Of a stretch of DNA of 64,000 bases, positions 45,220 through 56,058 are shown piece by piece (positions within the stretch are counted from its first letter, which is position 1; each line of letters starts with the position of its first letter). The notes beneath the pieces are model-generated. The model did not search any database. It was given only the letters and a program-made list of their open reading frames with translations, and had not been told where the DNA came from. The DNA is from Chthoniobacterales bacterium (GTDB taxonomy: Bacteria > Verrucomicrobiota > Verrucomicrobiia > Chthoniobacterales > Terrimicrobiaceae), in NCBI GenBank assembly GCA_014879575.1, contig JACSRU010000108.1, forward strand, positions 1 through 64,000. Reading direction: 5' to 3'. A program made the translations under genes and the position numbers.

Positions 45220-47631
45220 ATGGCCAATCGTTCGCGCAATCACCGGGCAGCCGATTTTTTCATGGGACTCGCTCTGGTCCTCATGGGGGGGTATTTGTTT
45301 GTCGCGCTTCTGACGTATTCGGCGGGAGATGTGCCCAGTTGGGCAAGGTTGATTTACACCAAAAGTTCGGCCTCACCGGTGTCTCACAACCTGGGGGGAC
45401 TCGTGGGGACGCTGCTTGCGGGGCATGTGCTCTTTCTTTTTGGCGCGGCGGGTTATCTTCTGGCGGTCGGGTTGGTTGGCTACGGACTCGCGAAGTGGTT
45501 TGTGCCGCACTATTCGCTCAAGGACAAAGCCGGCTGGGGGGTGGTGATGCTCCTCCTCGCGACGTGTCTGTTTCAAATCCAACCTTGGGCGTTGCAAAGC
45601 TGGAAAAAGGTGATCGGTATCGCTGGGCCCGGCGGATGGATTGGCGTGAATCTGGGGGAAAATGCCATCCGGAAGCCTTTTGGAACGGCTTCCGTGGTCC
45701 TTTTGATCATCATTTATTTGATGAGCCTGGTGTTCGCGATTTCGAGTCATCCGTTCCGGGACATGCATTCCGTATGGAAGTCGTTTCTTGGCTGGATCGA
45801 GGCCAGAAGGCAGGCCCGCCTCCAGCGTCTCGATCACGACCGCCGGATCGAGGAAGAGGGCCGACGCCTCGAACAAAGAAAACAGAAGCTCGAGAAAAAA
45901 CTCAAAAAATCCACTTCTGAACCCCTGCAAAAAATTGAGCCCCCGCTTCCGGATATCGAGCCGGAAATCATTGATGCGACGGCGCCCCTGCCTGCTTCCA
46001 AAAAGCCCAAACTCTCCGATGTCCACCAAGGGAAGACGGGCACCTTCCCTCCCGGGCTCAAGGATGTCCACCTGGAGAATTACACACTGCCCGGATTGGA
46101 TCTCCTGGAGCCTCCGGATGAGGAGGGACGCACGCCCCTGGATCGCGATGAACTCCTCAAAATCCAGGGCCTGATCATCGAGACCCTCCAGCAATTTGGG
46201 ATCAAAACCACGCCCGGCACGATCACCAAAGGCCCGACGATCACCCGTTACGAGCTGTATCCGGATGTCGGAGTGCGCGTGGATAAAATTGTTTCGCTCG
46301 AAAGGGACATCGCCCGCGCCACACGGGCCGAAAGAATCAACACCCTCGCCCCGATCCCCGGCAAGGATACGGTGGGAATCGAGATTGCCAATTCGAAGAA
46401 GGTGAAGGTCACGCTCCACGAACTCTTTGAGAAGGACGCCTGGCGCGAGACCTCCGCGCGCCTCCCGCTGGCACTCGGGATGGATGTGTATGGGCATACA
46501 ATCATTGGGGACCTCGCGAAGATGCCCCATTGTCTCGTTGCGGGAACGACCGGAAGCGGCAAGAGCGTCTGCATCAACTCGATCATCGCCAGCCTGCTCT
46601 TCCGGTATTCCCCGGAGCACCTCCGCTTCATCATGATTGATCCGAAGGTTGTGGAAATGCAGATCTACAACAAGCTGCCCCACCTCATCACACCGGTCGT
46701 CACCGATCCGAAAAAAGTGCTTCTGGCCCTGCGCTGGTTGGTGGATGAGATGGAATTGCGTTACCGGATCTTTGCCAAATGCGGCGTCAAAAACATCGCG
46801 GCCTTCAACGAGCGCCCCCTCCCGAAGTCCCAGGCGGAACTCGATACCGAGGAGTCGGCGGAAGTTCCGGAATCTTCTGCGGAAGTCGCGGAGGATCTGC
46901 CGGACGAGGAATCCCCGGACGAGGAGCCACCACCGATCCGGGTTCCCCGTTCCGAGGAACTTATTGTGCCCGATCGCATGCCATTTATCGTGATGATTAT
47001 TGATGAGTTGGCGGATCTGATGCAGACGGCTCCCGCAGATGTCGAGAGCGCGATTGCCCGCATCACCCAGATGGCCCGCGCGGCGGGCATCCATATGATC
47101 GTCGCCACACAAACGCCGAGAGCTGATGTCGTGACCGGCATCATCAAGGCAAACATCCCGAGCCGGATCGCCTTCCAAGTGGCTTCAAAAATCGACAGTC
47201 GCGTGATCCTTGATGAGAACGGCGCCGAAAAGCTCCTCGGCCAGGGCGACATGCTCTACCTGCCTCCGGGAACTTCCAAATACACCCGGGCGCAGGGGGT
47301 GCTTGTCACCGAAGAGGAGATCCACCGGATTGTGGAGTTTGTCGCCAATCAGGCGGAGCCGAAATTCGACCCGGGCATCCACGACAAGATGACCAGTCCG
47401 ACGATGTCGGAGGAGGATGTGAGCGACGCCGACGAGGAACTGGTCACAAAATGTCTCGAGATCATCCGCCAGGAAAACCGCGCCTCGACATCCATGCTCC
47501 AGCGGCGGCTCAAACTCGGCTACACGCGCGCGGCCCGGGTCATGGATATTTTGGAACAACGGGGGATTGTGGGTCCCAAGGACGGGGCGAAAGATCGCGA
47601 CATCCTCGTGGATTTGAATGAAGACTATTAA
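45220..47631 (+). CDS. ftsK: DNA translocase FtsK/SpoIIIE
   Basis: An 803-residue protein. Four N-terminal transmembrane segments (about 13-33, 55-90, 108-130, 160-180) anchor it at the septum. A charged linker follows, then the RecA-type motor with Walker A GTTGSGKSVC and Walker B VMIIDELADLM. A short acidic insert, rich in Glu and Pro, lies between the two. The C-terminal gamma winged helix (LKLGYTRAARVMDILEQRGIVG) reads KOPS-type polarity sequences. It segregates chromosomes at division. ATG 45220 gives normal length. Confidence 0.96.
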   Translation: MANRSRNHRAADFFMGLALVLMGGYLFVALLTYSAGDVPSWARLIYTKSSASPVSHNLGGLVGTLLAGHVLFLFGAAGYLLAVGLVGYGLAKWFVPHYSLKDKAGWGVVMLLLATCLFQIQPWALQSWKKVIGIAGPGGWIGVNLGENAIRKPFGTASVVLLIIIYLMSLVFAISSHPFRDMHSVWKSFLGWIEARRQARLQRLDHDRRIEEEGRRLEQRKQKLEKKLKKSTSEPLQKIEPPLPDIEPEIIDATAPLPASKKPKLSDVHQGKTGTFPPGLKDVHLENYTLPGLDLLEPPDEEGRTPLDRDELLKIQGLIIETLQQFGIKTTPGTITKGPTITRYELYPDVGVRVDKIVSLERDIARATRAERINTLAPIPGKDTVGIEIANSKKVKVTLHELFEKDAWRETSARLPLALGMDVYGHTIIGDLAKMPHCLVAGTTGSGKSVCINSIIASLLFRYSPEHLRFIMIDPKVVEMQIYNKLPHLITPVVTDPKKVLLALRWLVDEMELRYRIFAKCGVKNIAAFNERPLPKSQAELDTEESAEVPESSAEVAEDLPDEESPDEEPPPIRVPRSEELIVPDRMPFIVMIIDELADLMQTAPADVESAIARITQMARAAGIHMIVATQTPRADVVTGIIKANIPSRIAFQVASKIDSRVILDENGAEKLLGQGDMLYLPPGTSKYTRAQGVLVTEEEIHRIVEFVANQAEPKFDPGIHDKMTSPTMSEEDVSDADEELVTKCLEIIRQENRASTSMLQRRLKLGYTRAARVMDILEQRGIVGPKDGAKDRDILVDLNEDY

Positions 47632-48250
47632 GGAAATGGACACACCGGATTTTTTTGTGGGAGCCCGGCTCGGTGGGGCAAGGGTGAAGGCGGGTATTTC
47701 GCTCGAAAAGGCGGCGAAGGACACGCGGATTCGGGTGCAACGACTGCGCGAAATCGAGGCGGATGACTTTTCCGGCTTCTCGCATCCAACCTATTCGCGG
47801 CTTTTTCTGTTGGATTATGCGGAATACCTTGGCATTTCCCCGGACGAAATCCGCCCGCTGTTGCCGGATCGGGCGGGCGCGGGAGCCGGTGGCTTCGAAT
47901 ACATCGACGCCCTGGCCCGCGATCCCTCGTCCCCGGTATCTCCCAGGCCATACAAGAGGCCGAATCTTTTCAAAATTTTCGTCATTGTGGCGGCTGCCCT
48001 CATCCTGGCGGCGGTGGGGTTGTATGTTTATGCCACAGTGAAGAAGATCGGGCGCGTCGCCGCCTCTTCCTCCCTCGGAATCAAGCCGCCCGCAGGGAAG
48101 TCACTCCAATCCGCACCCTCCGGGGACACGGCATCGGAACCTTCCGCAGTGCGAAATTCTGAGGAAAGTGCCCCGCCCGAGCCCGCCCCGCCTGCTGTCG
48201 AACCCTCCGACGCCGAAGATCAACCCGCGCCGCCGCCTTCCCTCCCCTGA
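47618..48250 (+). CDS. RodZ-like protein with N-terminal helix-turn-helix and one membrane span
   Basis: A 210-residue protein: HTH domain (about 14-80; LRAAR-like GARLGGARVKAGISLEKAAKD, YSRLFLLDYAEYLGI), a transmembrane helix (about 118-138) and a Pro/Ala/Ser-rich periplasmic tail. This is the RodZ architecture: the HTH binds MreB and the tail reaches the cell wall. Its start overlaps the end of ftsK by 14 bp. ATG 47636, right after the ftsK stop, is an alternative start. It probably works in cell-shape control; no MreB gene is in the window. Confidence 0.78.
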   Translation: MKTIKEMDTPDFFVGARLGGARVKAGISLEKAAKDTRIRVQRLREIEADDFSGFSHPTYSRLFLLDYAEYLGISPDEIRPLLPDRAGAGAGGFEYIDALARDPSSPVSPRPYKRPNLFKIFVIVAAALILAAVGLYVYATVKKIGRVAASSSLGIKPPAGKSLQSAPSGDTASEPSAVRNSEESAPPEPAPPAVEPSDAEDQPAPPPSLP

Positions 48251-48265
48251 CTCTCCGACCAGACC

Positions 48266-49624
48266 ATGAGCTACAAAATTGGAATGATCAGCCTTGGCTG
48301 CGCAAAGAATCTCGTTGATGCGGAGATCATGCTGGGAGGCGCGCGGGAGGAAGGATTGGAAATTACGGCGGATCCCGGCGAGGCCGATGTGGTGGTGGTG
48401 AATACCTGTGGGTTCATAGACTCGGCAAAGCAGGAATCCGTTGACGCCATCCTCGAGTCCCACCGATTGCGCGGACTCCGGACCCGTCCGGGACAAAAGC
48501 TGGTGGTGAGTGGGTGCATGTCCCAGCGGTTTTCCACGGAACTCGCCAGCGAGATCCCCGAAGTGGACGCCTTCATCGGACTCGACCAGGTCGCGGAGGC
48601 CGGAAAAATTTTTCGGCAGATCCTGGAGCGGGACGAAAGGGCCTTGAACCTCGTGACGCCGAAGTCGCGTTACATCCCCGACTACGCGACTCCCCGGTTC
48701 CGTTTGACCCCGCGCCATACCGCCTATGTAAAAATTGCCGAGGGCTGCAACCACCCCTGCAGTTTTTGCGTGATCCCCCAAATGCGGGGGCGCCACCGCA
48801 GCCGCACGGTGGACTCGGTGGTGCGCGAGATTCGGCAATTGGTGGATGACGGGGTGAAGGAACTCAACCTCATCAGCCAGGATACGACGTATTTTGGCAT
48901 GGATCTCTGGGAGGAAAAGGCGGGGCCCCGGCAGCCTGTGGATTCCACGCGGGGTGCTTCGTTGGTCCACCTTCTCGATGAACTCGCCGGGGTGGACGGG
49001 GATTTCTGGATTCGCCTCCTCTATACGCATCCGGCCCATTGGAGCAATGAACTCATCGCGGCCATCGCCCGGAATCCGAAGATCGCGCGCTACGTGGACA
49101 TGCCACTCCAACACATCCACCCGGAAATGTTGAAAGCCATGCGCCGCGAGACCTCCCGCGAGCACATTGTGGATCTCATCGCGCGCCTGCGCGCCGGAAT
49201 TCCGGGCCTGGGACTGCGGACGACGTTTATCGTCGGATTCCCCGGTGAGACCGAAGACCACTTTGAGTCCCTGCTCGAGTTCATCCGCACAACAAAATTT
49301 GAACGTCTCGGAGTTTTCAATTACTCACAGGAGGACGGCTCCCGGGCGGCAAAGATGGACGGCCAGATTCCCGTCCGCACCAAAAATCGTCGTCATCGTG
49401 AGGCGATGAAGCTGCAACAGGCCATCGCGCAGGAGTCCGCAGCCGCCGCCGTAGGCCAGTCGCTCAAGGTGCTTGTCGAGCAGCCAAATATCGGACGCAC
49501 CGAACACGATGCCCCCGAGGTGGACTGCCGCGTGATCCTCACCGAAACCTGCGAGCCGGGAACATTCGTCACCGCAAAGGTTATCGGCTCGCAGATCTAT
49601 GACCTGATCGCCCAACCATTCTAA
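48266..49624 (+). CDS. rimO: Ribosomal protein S12 methylthiotransferase RimO
   Basis: A 452-residue radical-SAM enzyme that methylthiolates Asp89 (E. coli numbering) of ribosomal protein S12. The N-terminal UPF0004 domain has three Cys (LGCAKN, VNTCGF, VSGCMS) for a second cluster. The radical-SAM motif is CNHPCSFC, and a C-terminal TRAM-like segment follows. MSYKIGMISLGCAKN is a typical start. It lies 15 bp after the RodZ-like gene. Confidence 0.95.
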   Translation: MSYKIGMISLGCAKNLVDAEIMLGGAREEGLEITADPGEADVVVVNTCGFIDSAKQESVDAILESHRLRGLRTRPGQKLVVSGCMSQRFSTELASEIPEVDAFIGLDQVAEAGKIFRQILERDERALNLVTPKSRYIPDYATPRFRLTPRHTAYVKIAEGCNHPCSFCVIPQMRGRHRSRTVDSVVREIRQLVDDGVKELNLISQDTTYFGMDLWEEKAGPRQPVDSTRGASLVHLLDELAGVDGDFWIRLLYTHPAHWSNELIAAIARNPKIARYVDMPLQHIHPEMLKAMRRETSREHIVDLIARLRAGIPGLGLRTTFIVGFPGETEDHFESLLEFIRTTKFERLGVFNYSQEDGSRAAKMDGQIPVRTKNRRHREAMKLQQAIAQESAAAAVGQSLKVLVEQPNIGRTEHDAPEVDCRVILTETCEPGTFVTAKVIGSQIYDLIAQPF

Positions 49625-49642
49625 GAACCAGGAAAGCAGAGG

Positions 49643-49879
49643 GGGTCAGTCCCATAACTTATAATAGACTCCGAACCTGAAAATGCCGAGGATGGCCTCA
49701 TGATCAAATGTGTTTCAATCCCGCCACAAAAGTCTCCCCATCGAGGAAGGGCGATCGCTGCCTGGGTTGGTCAACTCCATTTACCTGAACTCTGTCTGCG
49801 GGAGGCTTGCCCCCTTGCTGAATTGCGGACCTTTCCTTGAGCCGCGATTACGAGAAATTATAAAATATGGGACTGACCC
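49643..49879. mobile_element. Small inverted-repeat element (MITE or REP-type, non-autonomous)
   Basis: A 237-bp stretch bounded by inverted repeats: GGGTCAGTCCCATA (49643-49656) and its exact reverse complement (49866-49879). The match extends to TTATAAT after two mismatches, giving 21 of 23 positions. It carries no transposase. GGGTCAGTCCC-type palindromic ends are associated, in my recollection, with IS200-like Y1 transposases and REP elements. No target-site duplication is seen, consistent with that type. Its right end overlaps the first codons of the next gene. Confidence 0.65.
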
Positions 49880-51009
49880 TTTTTTGTCACCTCATCCTTC
49901 TCGTCGCTGCTGTTTCTGCTGCGACAGGAGGGCAGGATGCCGGCCGGGTTGTGGAATCCGAGGAAGGGAAGTTCCGAATCGAAATGGTGGCCGAGGGGCT
50001 CGAGGCACCGTGGGGCATGGAGAAGCTTCCCGACGGGCGCTTCCTCGTCACCGAGCGCCCTGGACGGCTGCGGGTGATTGAGAACGGAAAGCTGCTCGAG
50101 GCTCCGGTCGAGGGAGTTCCAGAAGTGCGCGCCAAGGGCCAGGGCGGGTTGCTGGATATCCGCCTTCATCCCGATTATGAAAAAAACAGATGGCTCTACC
50201 TCACTTTTTCCAAGCCGTTGCCAAAGGGGACGCTCACCTCGGTGGTCCGGGCGCGGCTCACGGACAATCGCCTGACAGACACGGAAACCCTCTTCGATCC
50301 CCCTGCGGAAGAGGCGTCAGAAGGAGGTGCTCATTTTGGGAGTCGCGTGGTGTTCGACGGCAAGGGGCATGTGTTTTTTTCCATTGGCGACCGGGGGGAT
50401 GTCACCACCCCGGCCAACCAGGCCCAACGATTGGATAATGTAAAAGGCAAGGTGCTCCGGTTGAAGGACGATGGAACGATTCCGGGGGACAATCCGTTTG
50501 TGCATCAGCCCGGAGCCAATGCCGCCATCTGGTCCTACGGGAACCGCAATCCGCAGGGCCTTGCCATTCAACCGGGAAGCGGACTGTTGTGGGCCACCGA
50601 ACATGGTCCACGCGGTGGGGATGAACTCAACATCATCCGCAGGGGAGAGAACTACGGGTGGCCGGTCGCGACCTACGGCATCAACTACAGCGGCATTCCA
50701 ATCACGGACAGTCCCTCCGCGCCCGGTATGCGGGATCCGGTCAAACAATGGACGCCCTCCCCCGGTGTTTGCGGGATGGCATTTTACGTCGGTGATGCCT
50801 TTCCGGGATGGAGGGGCAACCTGTTCGTTGCGTCCCTCGCCCAGGCCCGGTTGTTTCGTCTGAAACTCGAAGGGGAAACCGTAGTTCACCAGGAAGAGCT
50901 TCTCAGTGGCACGGGTCGCATTCGGGATGTAAGGTGCTTTGACGACGGCACCCTTTACGTCATCTATGACCGGCCTGGGTGCATCGTGCGGCTGGTTCCG
51001 GCGTGGTAA
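49867..51009 (+). CDS. Exported PQQ-dependent sugar (aldose) dehydrogenase, YliI/Asd type
   Basis: A 380-residue beta-propeller enzyme. The signal peptide ends near SAATGG. The propeller has EGLEAPWGMEKLPDGRFLVTER, LLDIRLHPDY, the catalytic His region GGAHFGSR, GNRNPQGLAIQ and TEHGPRGGDELN, as in YliI. It oxidises aldose sugars in the periplasm with PQQ. No PQQ biosynthesis genes are in the window. The start codon and first residues (MGLTLF) come from the right inverted repeat of the preceding element. Confidence 0.87.
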   Translation: MGLTLFCHLILLVAAVSAATGGQDAGRVVESEEGKFRIEMVAEGLEAPWGMEKLPDGRFLVTERPGRLRVIENGKLLEAPVEGVPEVRAKGQGGLLDIRLHPDYEKNRWLYLTFSKPLPKGTLTSVVRARLTDNRLTDTETLFDPPAEEASEGGAHFGSRVVFDGKGHVFFSIGDRGDVTTPANQAQRLDNVKGKVLRLKDDGTIPGDNPFVHQPGANAAIWSYGNRNPQGLAIQPGSGLLWATEHGPRGGDELNIIRRGENYGWPVATYGINYSGIPITDSPSAPGMRDPVKQWTPSPGVCGMAFYVGDAFPGWRGNLFVASLAQARLFRLKLEGETVVHQEELLSGTGRIRDVRCFDDGTLYVIYDRPGCIVRLVPAW

Positions 51010-51068
51010 CTCCCGCAGCCAGTGGTGTTTACGATTGGCCTCTTTGAGGAGGAGAGCCTGCGTTCCTG

Positions 51069-52310
51069 CTACTTATTGTCGAGCGTGGCCACGCCGGGTA
51101 GGGACTTGCCTTCGAGCAATTCGAGCGAGGCTCCGCCGCCCGTGGAGCAATGGCTGACCTTGTCGGCCACGAGGAATTTCTTTGCGGCCGTGGCGGTATC
51201 TCCTCCTCCGACCACTGTGATTGCGCCCTTGGCTGTGGCGGATGCCACGGCTTCGGCCATGGACTTTGTGCCCTCCGCAAAACGGTCAAATTCAAAGACC
51301 CCGGCGGGACCGTTCCAGATGATCGTCCTGGCCCGTGCGATGACATCGGCAAAGAGTGCCCGGCTTTTTGGCCCGACATCCAGCCCCATCCATCCGTCGG
51401 GGATGCCGGTCGTATCGTCGGCCGCCTGGATCTCGGCATCCGGCGCAAATTTTTCCGCACAGACAAAATCCACAGGCAGGTGGATTTGGACGCCTTTTTC
51501 CTTCGCCTTGACGAGCAGATCGCGGACGATCTTAGCGCCCTCGGGATCGAAGAGGCTGTTGCCGATGGGCATGTTCTCAAGGACATGCTTGAAGGTATAG
51601 GCCATGCCGCCGCCGATGATGATTTCGTTGGCATTGTCGAGCAGGTTGCTAATGAGCGGGATTTTGTCGGCCACCTTTGCGCCGCCGAGAATCGCCAGCA
51701 GGGGGCGTTTCGGGTGTTCGAGGACTGCCGCAAAGGCATCCAGTTCCTTTTGCATCAGGAAACCGGCCACCTTGTTCGGGAGGGCCACGCCGACGACCGA
51801 AGAGTGCGCCCGATGCGCGGTGCCGAAGGCGTCACTCACAAAGACATCCCCCAGCTTCGTCAGGCTCGCGCGGAATGCGGCCACTTTGGCAGGATCCGCC
51901 TTTGTGGAGGTGCCCTCCTCGTTCTTCCGCTTCCCTTCCTCCTCGATGTGGAAGCGCAGGTTCTCGAGCAGGATGACTTCGCCCGGCTGAATCGCCGCAC
52001 AGGCGGTCTCGACCTCGAGGCCCACGCAATCCGGCAGAAATTTGACCGGCCTTCCGAGAAGTTCGGAGAGCTTCTCCGCCACCGGCTTAAGCGAAAATTT
52101 TTCCACGCGGGAGCCATTGGGTCGGCCCAGGTGGCTCATCAGAATCACCGAAGCTCCCTGGTCGAGGGCATACTGGATGGTTGGCAGGGCGGCGGTGATG
52201 CGTTGCGGATTGGTGATTGCGCCGGTGGCTTTGTCCTGCGGGACATTGAAGTCCACGCGCATGAGGACACGTTTCTTGGCGAGCGGGATGTCAGTGATGG
52301 ATTTTTTCAT
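51069..52310 (-). CDS. pgk: Phosphoglycerate kinase
   Basis: A 413-residue glycolytic enzyme. Motifs: [19 protein letters not shown], the hinge [13 protein letters not shown], the nucleotide-binding GPAGVFEF and a final [11 protein letters not shown]. It transfers phosphate from 1,3-bisphosphoglycerate to ADP. It follows gapA on the same strand; an apparent intrinsic terminator lies 8 bp ahead of the start, so its expression may be partly independent. The start is MKKSITDIP. Confidence 0.97.
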   Translation of the reverse strand: MKKSITDIPLAKKRVLMRVDFNVPQDKATGAITNPQRITAALPTIQYALDQGASVILMSHLGRPNGSRVEKFSLKPVAEKLSELLGRPVKFLPDCVGLEVETACAAIQPGEVILLENLRFHIEEEGKRKNEEGTSTKADPAKVAAFRASLTKLGDVFVSDAFGTAHRAHSSVVGVALPNKVAGFLMQKELDAFAAVLEHPKRPLLAILGGAKVADKIPLISNLLDNANEIIIGGGMAYTFKHVLENMPIGNSLFDPEGAKIVRDLLVKAKEKGVQIHLPVDFVCAEKFAPDAEIQAADDTTGIPDGWMGLDVGPKSRALFADVIARARTIIWNGPAGVFEFDRFAEGTKSMAEAVASATAKGAITVVGGGDTATAAKKFLVADKVSHCSTGGGASLELLEGKSLPGVATLDNK

Positions 52311-52318
52311 GGGTGCTT

Positions 52319-52376
52319 AAAAAAACCCGCCGGAACGTGGCCGGATCCTTGCGGGATCCCGCGACATCCGGCGGGT
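52319..52376 (-). terminator. Intrinsic terminator between gapA and pgk
   Basis: Read on the minus strand, acccgccgga (52376-52367) pairs perfectly with tccggcgggt (52334-52325), with a 32-base internal segment. The 10-bp stem is followed at once by a run of seven T (52325-52319), and pgk begins 8 bp later. It should end or attenuate gapA transcription before pgk. Confidence 0.7.
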
Positions 52377-52407
52377 GGTGAGTCATCGCGGTTGTGTCAA
52401 CCGTTCG

Positions 52408-53415
<1,008 letters not shown>

Positions 53416-53445
53416 TTATTGGTTATGTCCGGTGGGAGCCATTTC

Positions 53446-53474
53446 ATTAAAGAATCCCCCTCGCCGAGCGTCAA
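53446..53474 (-). promoter_or_regulatory. Sigma-70-type promoter of gapA
   Basis: On the minus strand TTGACG (53474-53469) and TTTAAT (53451-53446) are separated by 17 bp, giving a transcript start near 53440 and a leader of about 34 bases. The -10 differs from consensus by one base. Confidence 0.65.
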
Positions 53475-53498
53475 TCCGCAATCACAAGGAATCTTGAG

Positions 53499-54494
53499 CT
53501 AGAGCAAACAAGCGGCATCCAGGGCGGCGAGTTCCTCCGGGGAAAAGGCGGTGTTTTTCAGGGCGCCAACATTTTCATCAATCTGGGCGGGGCGGCTGGC
53601 ACCGATGAGAACTGTCGTCACGGACGGGCGCGACAAAGCCCACGCCAGAGCAAGCTGGGCAAGCGACTGGCCCCGGGTTTCCGCGATCGCGGCGAGAGCG
53701 CGCACCTTCCGAAGCGTGTCTTCGGTGATGCGGTCGGCCTTCAAAAATCCATGCGGTTTGCTGGCTCGCGAGCCTTCTTCGATTCCATGCAGGTAGCGAT
53801 TGGTGAGAAGCCCCTGAGCCAGGGGGCAGAAGGCAATGCACCCGACCCCGGCGTCCATCAACACCTGGGAGAGTCCACTGGTCTCGACCCGTCGGTCGAT
53901 CAGATTATACGCAGGCTGGTGGATCAGCAGGGGGACGCCAGCGGCGGAGAGCAAGTCTGCGGCGCGCCGGGTGAGTTCCGGCGGATAGTTTGAAACCCCC
54001 GCGTAAAGTGCCTTCCCGGAGCGCACGGCCTGCACGAGGGCGCCGACGGTTTCCTCAAGCGGAGTCTCGGCATCCGGGCGGTGACTGTAGAAAATGTCCA
54101 CGAAGTCGAGCTGCATCCGCCGAAGGCTTTGATCGAGGCTCGAGAGAAGGGATTTCCGCGAGCCACCGTCCCCATACGGTCCCGCCCACATGCGATAGCC
54201 AGCCTTCGTGGACACGATCAGTTCGTCGCGGTGACAGGAGAGGTCCGAGCGCAGGATGCGCCCAAACGTCTCCTCCGCGCTCCCCGGAGGCGGGCCATAA
54301 TTATTTGCCAGATCGAAATGCGTGATGCCCAGATCGAAGGCCCGGAGAATCATGGCCCGGCTGGTCTCGTGAACATCCACGCCCCCGAAGTTGTGCCAGA
54401 GTCCGAGCGAAATCGCGGGGAGGCGCACTCCGCTGTGCCCGCAACGCCGGTAGTCCATGTGATCATAGCGCGAGGTGGACGCAGTGTGGCTCAT
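53499..54494 (-). CDS. Aldo/keto reductase (YghZ/MgrA type)
   Basis: A 331-residue NADPH-dependent reductase. Visible active-site residues: Asp and Tyr in FDLANNYGP, Lys in VSTKAGYRM, His in YSHRPDAE. The cofactor region includes IGASRPAQIDENV. Members of this subfamily reduce L-glyceraldehyde-3-phosphate or methylglyoxal, which suits a place next to gapA-pgk. The start at 54494 is uncertain; ATG 54458 (MDYRRCG) is an alternative. Confidence 0.88.
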   Translation of the reverse strand: MSHTASTSRYDHMDYRRCGHSGVRLPAISLGLWHNFGGVDVHETSRAMILRAFDLGITHFDLANNYGPPPGSAEETFGRILRSDLSCHRDELIVSTKAGYRMWAGPYGDGGSRKSLLSSLDQSLRRMQLDFVDIFYSHRPDAETPLEETVGALVQAVRSGKALYAGVSNYPPELTRRAADLLSAAGVPLLIHQPAYNLIDRRVETSGLSQVLMDAGVGCIAFCPLAQGLLTNRYLHGIEEGSRASKPHGFLKADRITEDTLRKVRALAAIAETRGQSLAQLALAWALSRPSVTTVLIGASRPAQIDENVGALKNTAFSPEELAALDAACLL

Positions 54495-54586
54495 TAGGCA
54501 AAAATTCCTTCAATCCTCGAAAAGCGCAAGTCCCGTTCGAAGGCGGGGGGCAAAATCCTCCGCCCGGCAATCGGTTCATGTCGCGG

Positions 54587-54616
54587 TTGTCAGCCGACAG
54601 AGTTTGTGCCTACGCT
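54587..54616 (+). promoter_or_regulatory. Possible oprB promoter
   Basis: TTGTCA (54587-54592) and TACGCT (54611-54616) are spaced by 18 bp, 14 bp before the porin start codon. The -10 is weak (3 or 4 of 6 consensus bases). Confidence 0.3.
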
Positions 54617-54630
54617 CCCGCATTCTTCCC

Positions 54631-56058
54631 ATGAAAAAAATCCTGTTGGCCCTGGTGATTTTCCTTCCCGCGCTTTCCGCTCAATTCGTCGGTGAGGTGC
54701 CGGGCGATGACAACGGTGCCGGGCACTCCCGGTTTTGGACGTATTACAATCCGCATCCTTCGAGCTTTATCGGCTCGCGCGAATGGTGGGAAGGGACCAC
54801 CCTCTCCGGAGACTGGTGGGGAATCCGCAATTACTTCGACGATTCCGGCTTCGAAGTTTCGGCCAGCTATACGAACAACATCGCCGGAAATCCCGTGGGG
54901 GGAAAAAGTGCCGGATTCACCTACACGGACAACGTCAGTTTTGGCGTCCAATTCAACTTCGAGGAACTGGCCGGATGGAAGGGGCTTACCCTGACTCTCA
55001 GCGGACTGAATCGCGCCGGTTCCAGCCTCTCGCAGAATGCCATTGGCAATCAGTTCACCGTCCAGCAGGTCTATGGCGGGCAGACGGCGATGTTCTACGC
55101 TCTCTTCTTCGAGCAACGCTTGCTCGACGAAAAAATCAGCCTCAAGGCCGGGCGGTTCTCGACGGGTGATGATTTTGCCTCATCGCCCATTTACTGGCTC
55201 TACATGAACAACGGGATTGATGGCAATCCGCAGGCACTTCCTGTGAACACCCAGTTCTCGGCCTATCCCTGGGCGGTTTGGGCGGCCCGCCTGCGCGTGG
55301 AGCCGACTCCGGAGACCCACGTCATGCTCGGTGCCTACCAGGTCTCGACGCGTGTTTTTGACCGGGACTACCACGGGATGGACTGGAGTATCCGGGCCAA
55401 TGACGGAGTCCTCCTGATCAGCCAGGTGGGATGGACGCCGGAATTTTTCAAGCGGGCGGTGGAAAAGTCTGCTGCGTCGGACGGCAAATCCGCCCTTTCG
55501 ACAAGGGCGCGTTCCGAAGGGAAATCCTTCAAAGCGATCTCCCCCGAGACCGAAATGAGGGGACTCCCCGGGCACTATTGGGTCGGCGTGTATTATTCGC
55601 CCTGGCAATTCGCCCAGTTCGGAACCACCGAAACCGCCTCGCATTCCTACGGATTCTACTGGCATGCGGACCAGATGGTCTGGCAGGAGGCGCCGGGGAG
55701 CGATGAAGGCCTGACCCTCTGGTCGGCGTTCGTGCTCTCCCCCCAACAAAACATTGCCAAGCTCCCGTTCCAGGCCAATGCCGGCATCGTTTACAAGGGA
55801 CTGCTTCCGGGGCGCACCCAGGATGAGACGCTCTTCGGACTGGCTTATGGAAAATTCAGCCGGAACTACGCCCGGACGGTCGAGGCCGCAGGAAATGGCT
55901 ACCCCCAATACGAAATGGCTCTGGAGTGGGGTTACCGCATCAACTTCACAAAATTCGCCTACATCCAGCCCGACCTGCAGTGGGTCATCAATCCGGGCGG
56001 CACAGGCCGGATCCCCAATGCCCTCGTGCTCGGCGCCCAAATGAGCGTGACATTTTGA
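54631..56058 (+). CDS. Carbohydrate-selective porin, OprB family
   Basis: A 475-residue outer-membrane beta-barrel. Signal peptide (MKKILLALVIFLPALSA, about 1-17), then the OprB pattern LSGDWWGIRNYFDDSGFEVSASYT with alternating hydrophobic strands. It ends in ALVLGAQMSVTF with a terminal Phe, the outer-membrane insertion signal. It lets sugars diffuse across the outer membrane. It overlaps the next gene by 4 bp (TTGA). Confidence 0.93.
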   Translation: MKKILLALVIFLPALSAQFVGEVPGDDNGAGHSRFWTYYNPHPSSFIGSREWWEGTTLSGDWWGIRNYFDDSGFEVSASYTNNIAGNPVGGKSAGFTYTDNVSFGVQFNFEELAGWKGLTLTLSGLNRAGSSLSQNAIGNQFTVQQVYGGQTAMFYALFFEQRLLDEKISLKAGRFSTGDDFASSPIYWLYMNNGIDGNPQALPVNTQFSAYPWAVWAARLRVEPTPETHVMLGAYQVSTRVFDRDYHGMDWSIRANDGVLLISQVGWTPEFFKRAVEKSAASDGKSALSTRARSEGKSFKAISPETEMRGLPGHYWVGVYYSPWQFAQFGTTETASHSYGFYWHADQMVWQEAPGSDEGLTLWSAFVLSPQQNIAKLPFQANAGIVYKGLLPGRTQDETLFGLAYGKFSRNYARTVEAAGNGYPQYEMALEWGYRINFTKFAYIQPDLQWVINPGGTGRIPNALVLGAQMSVTF

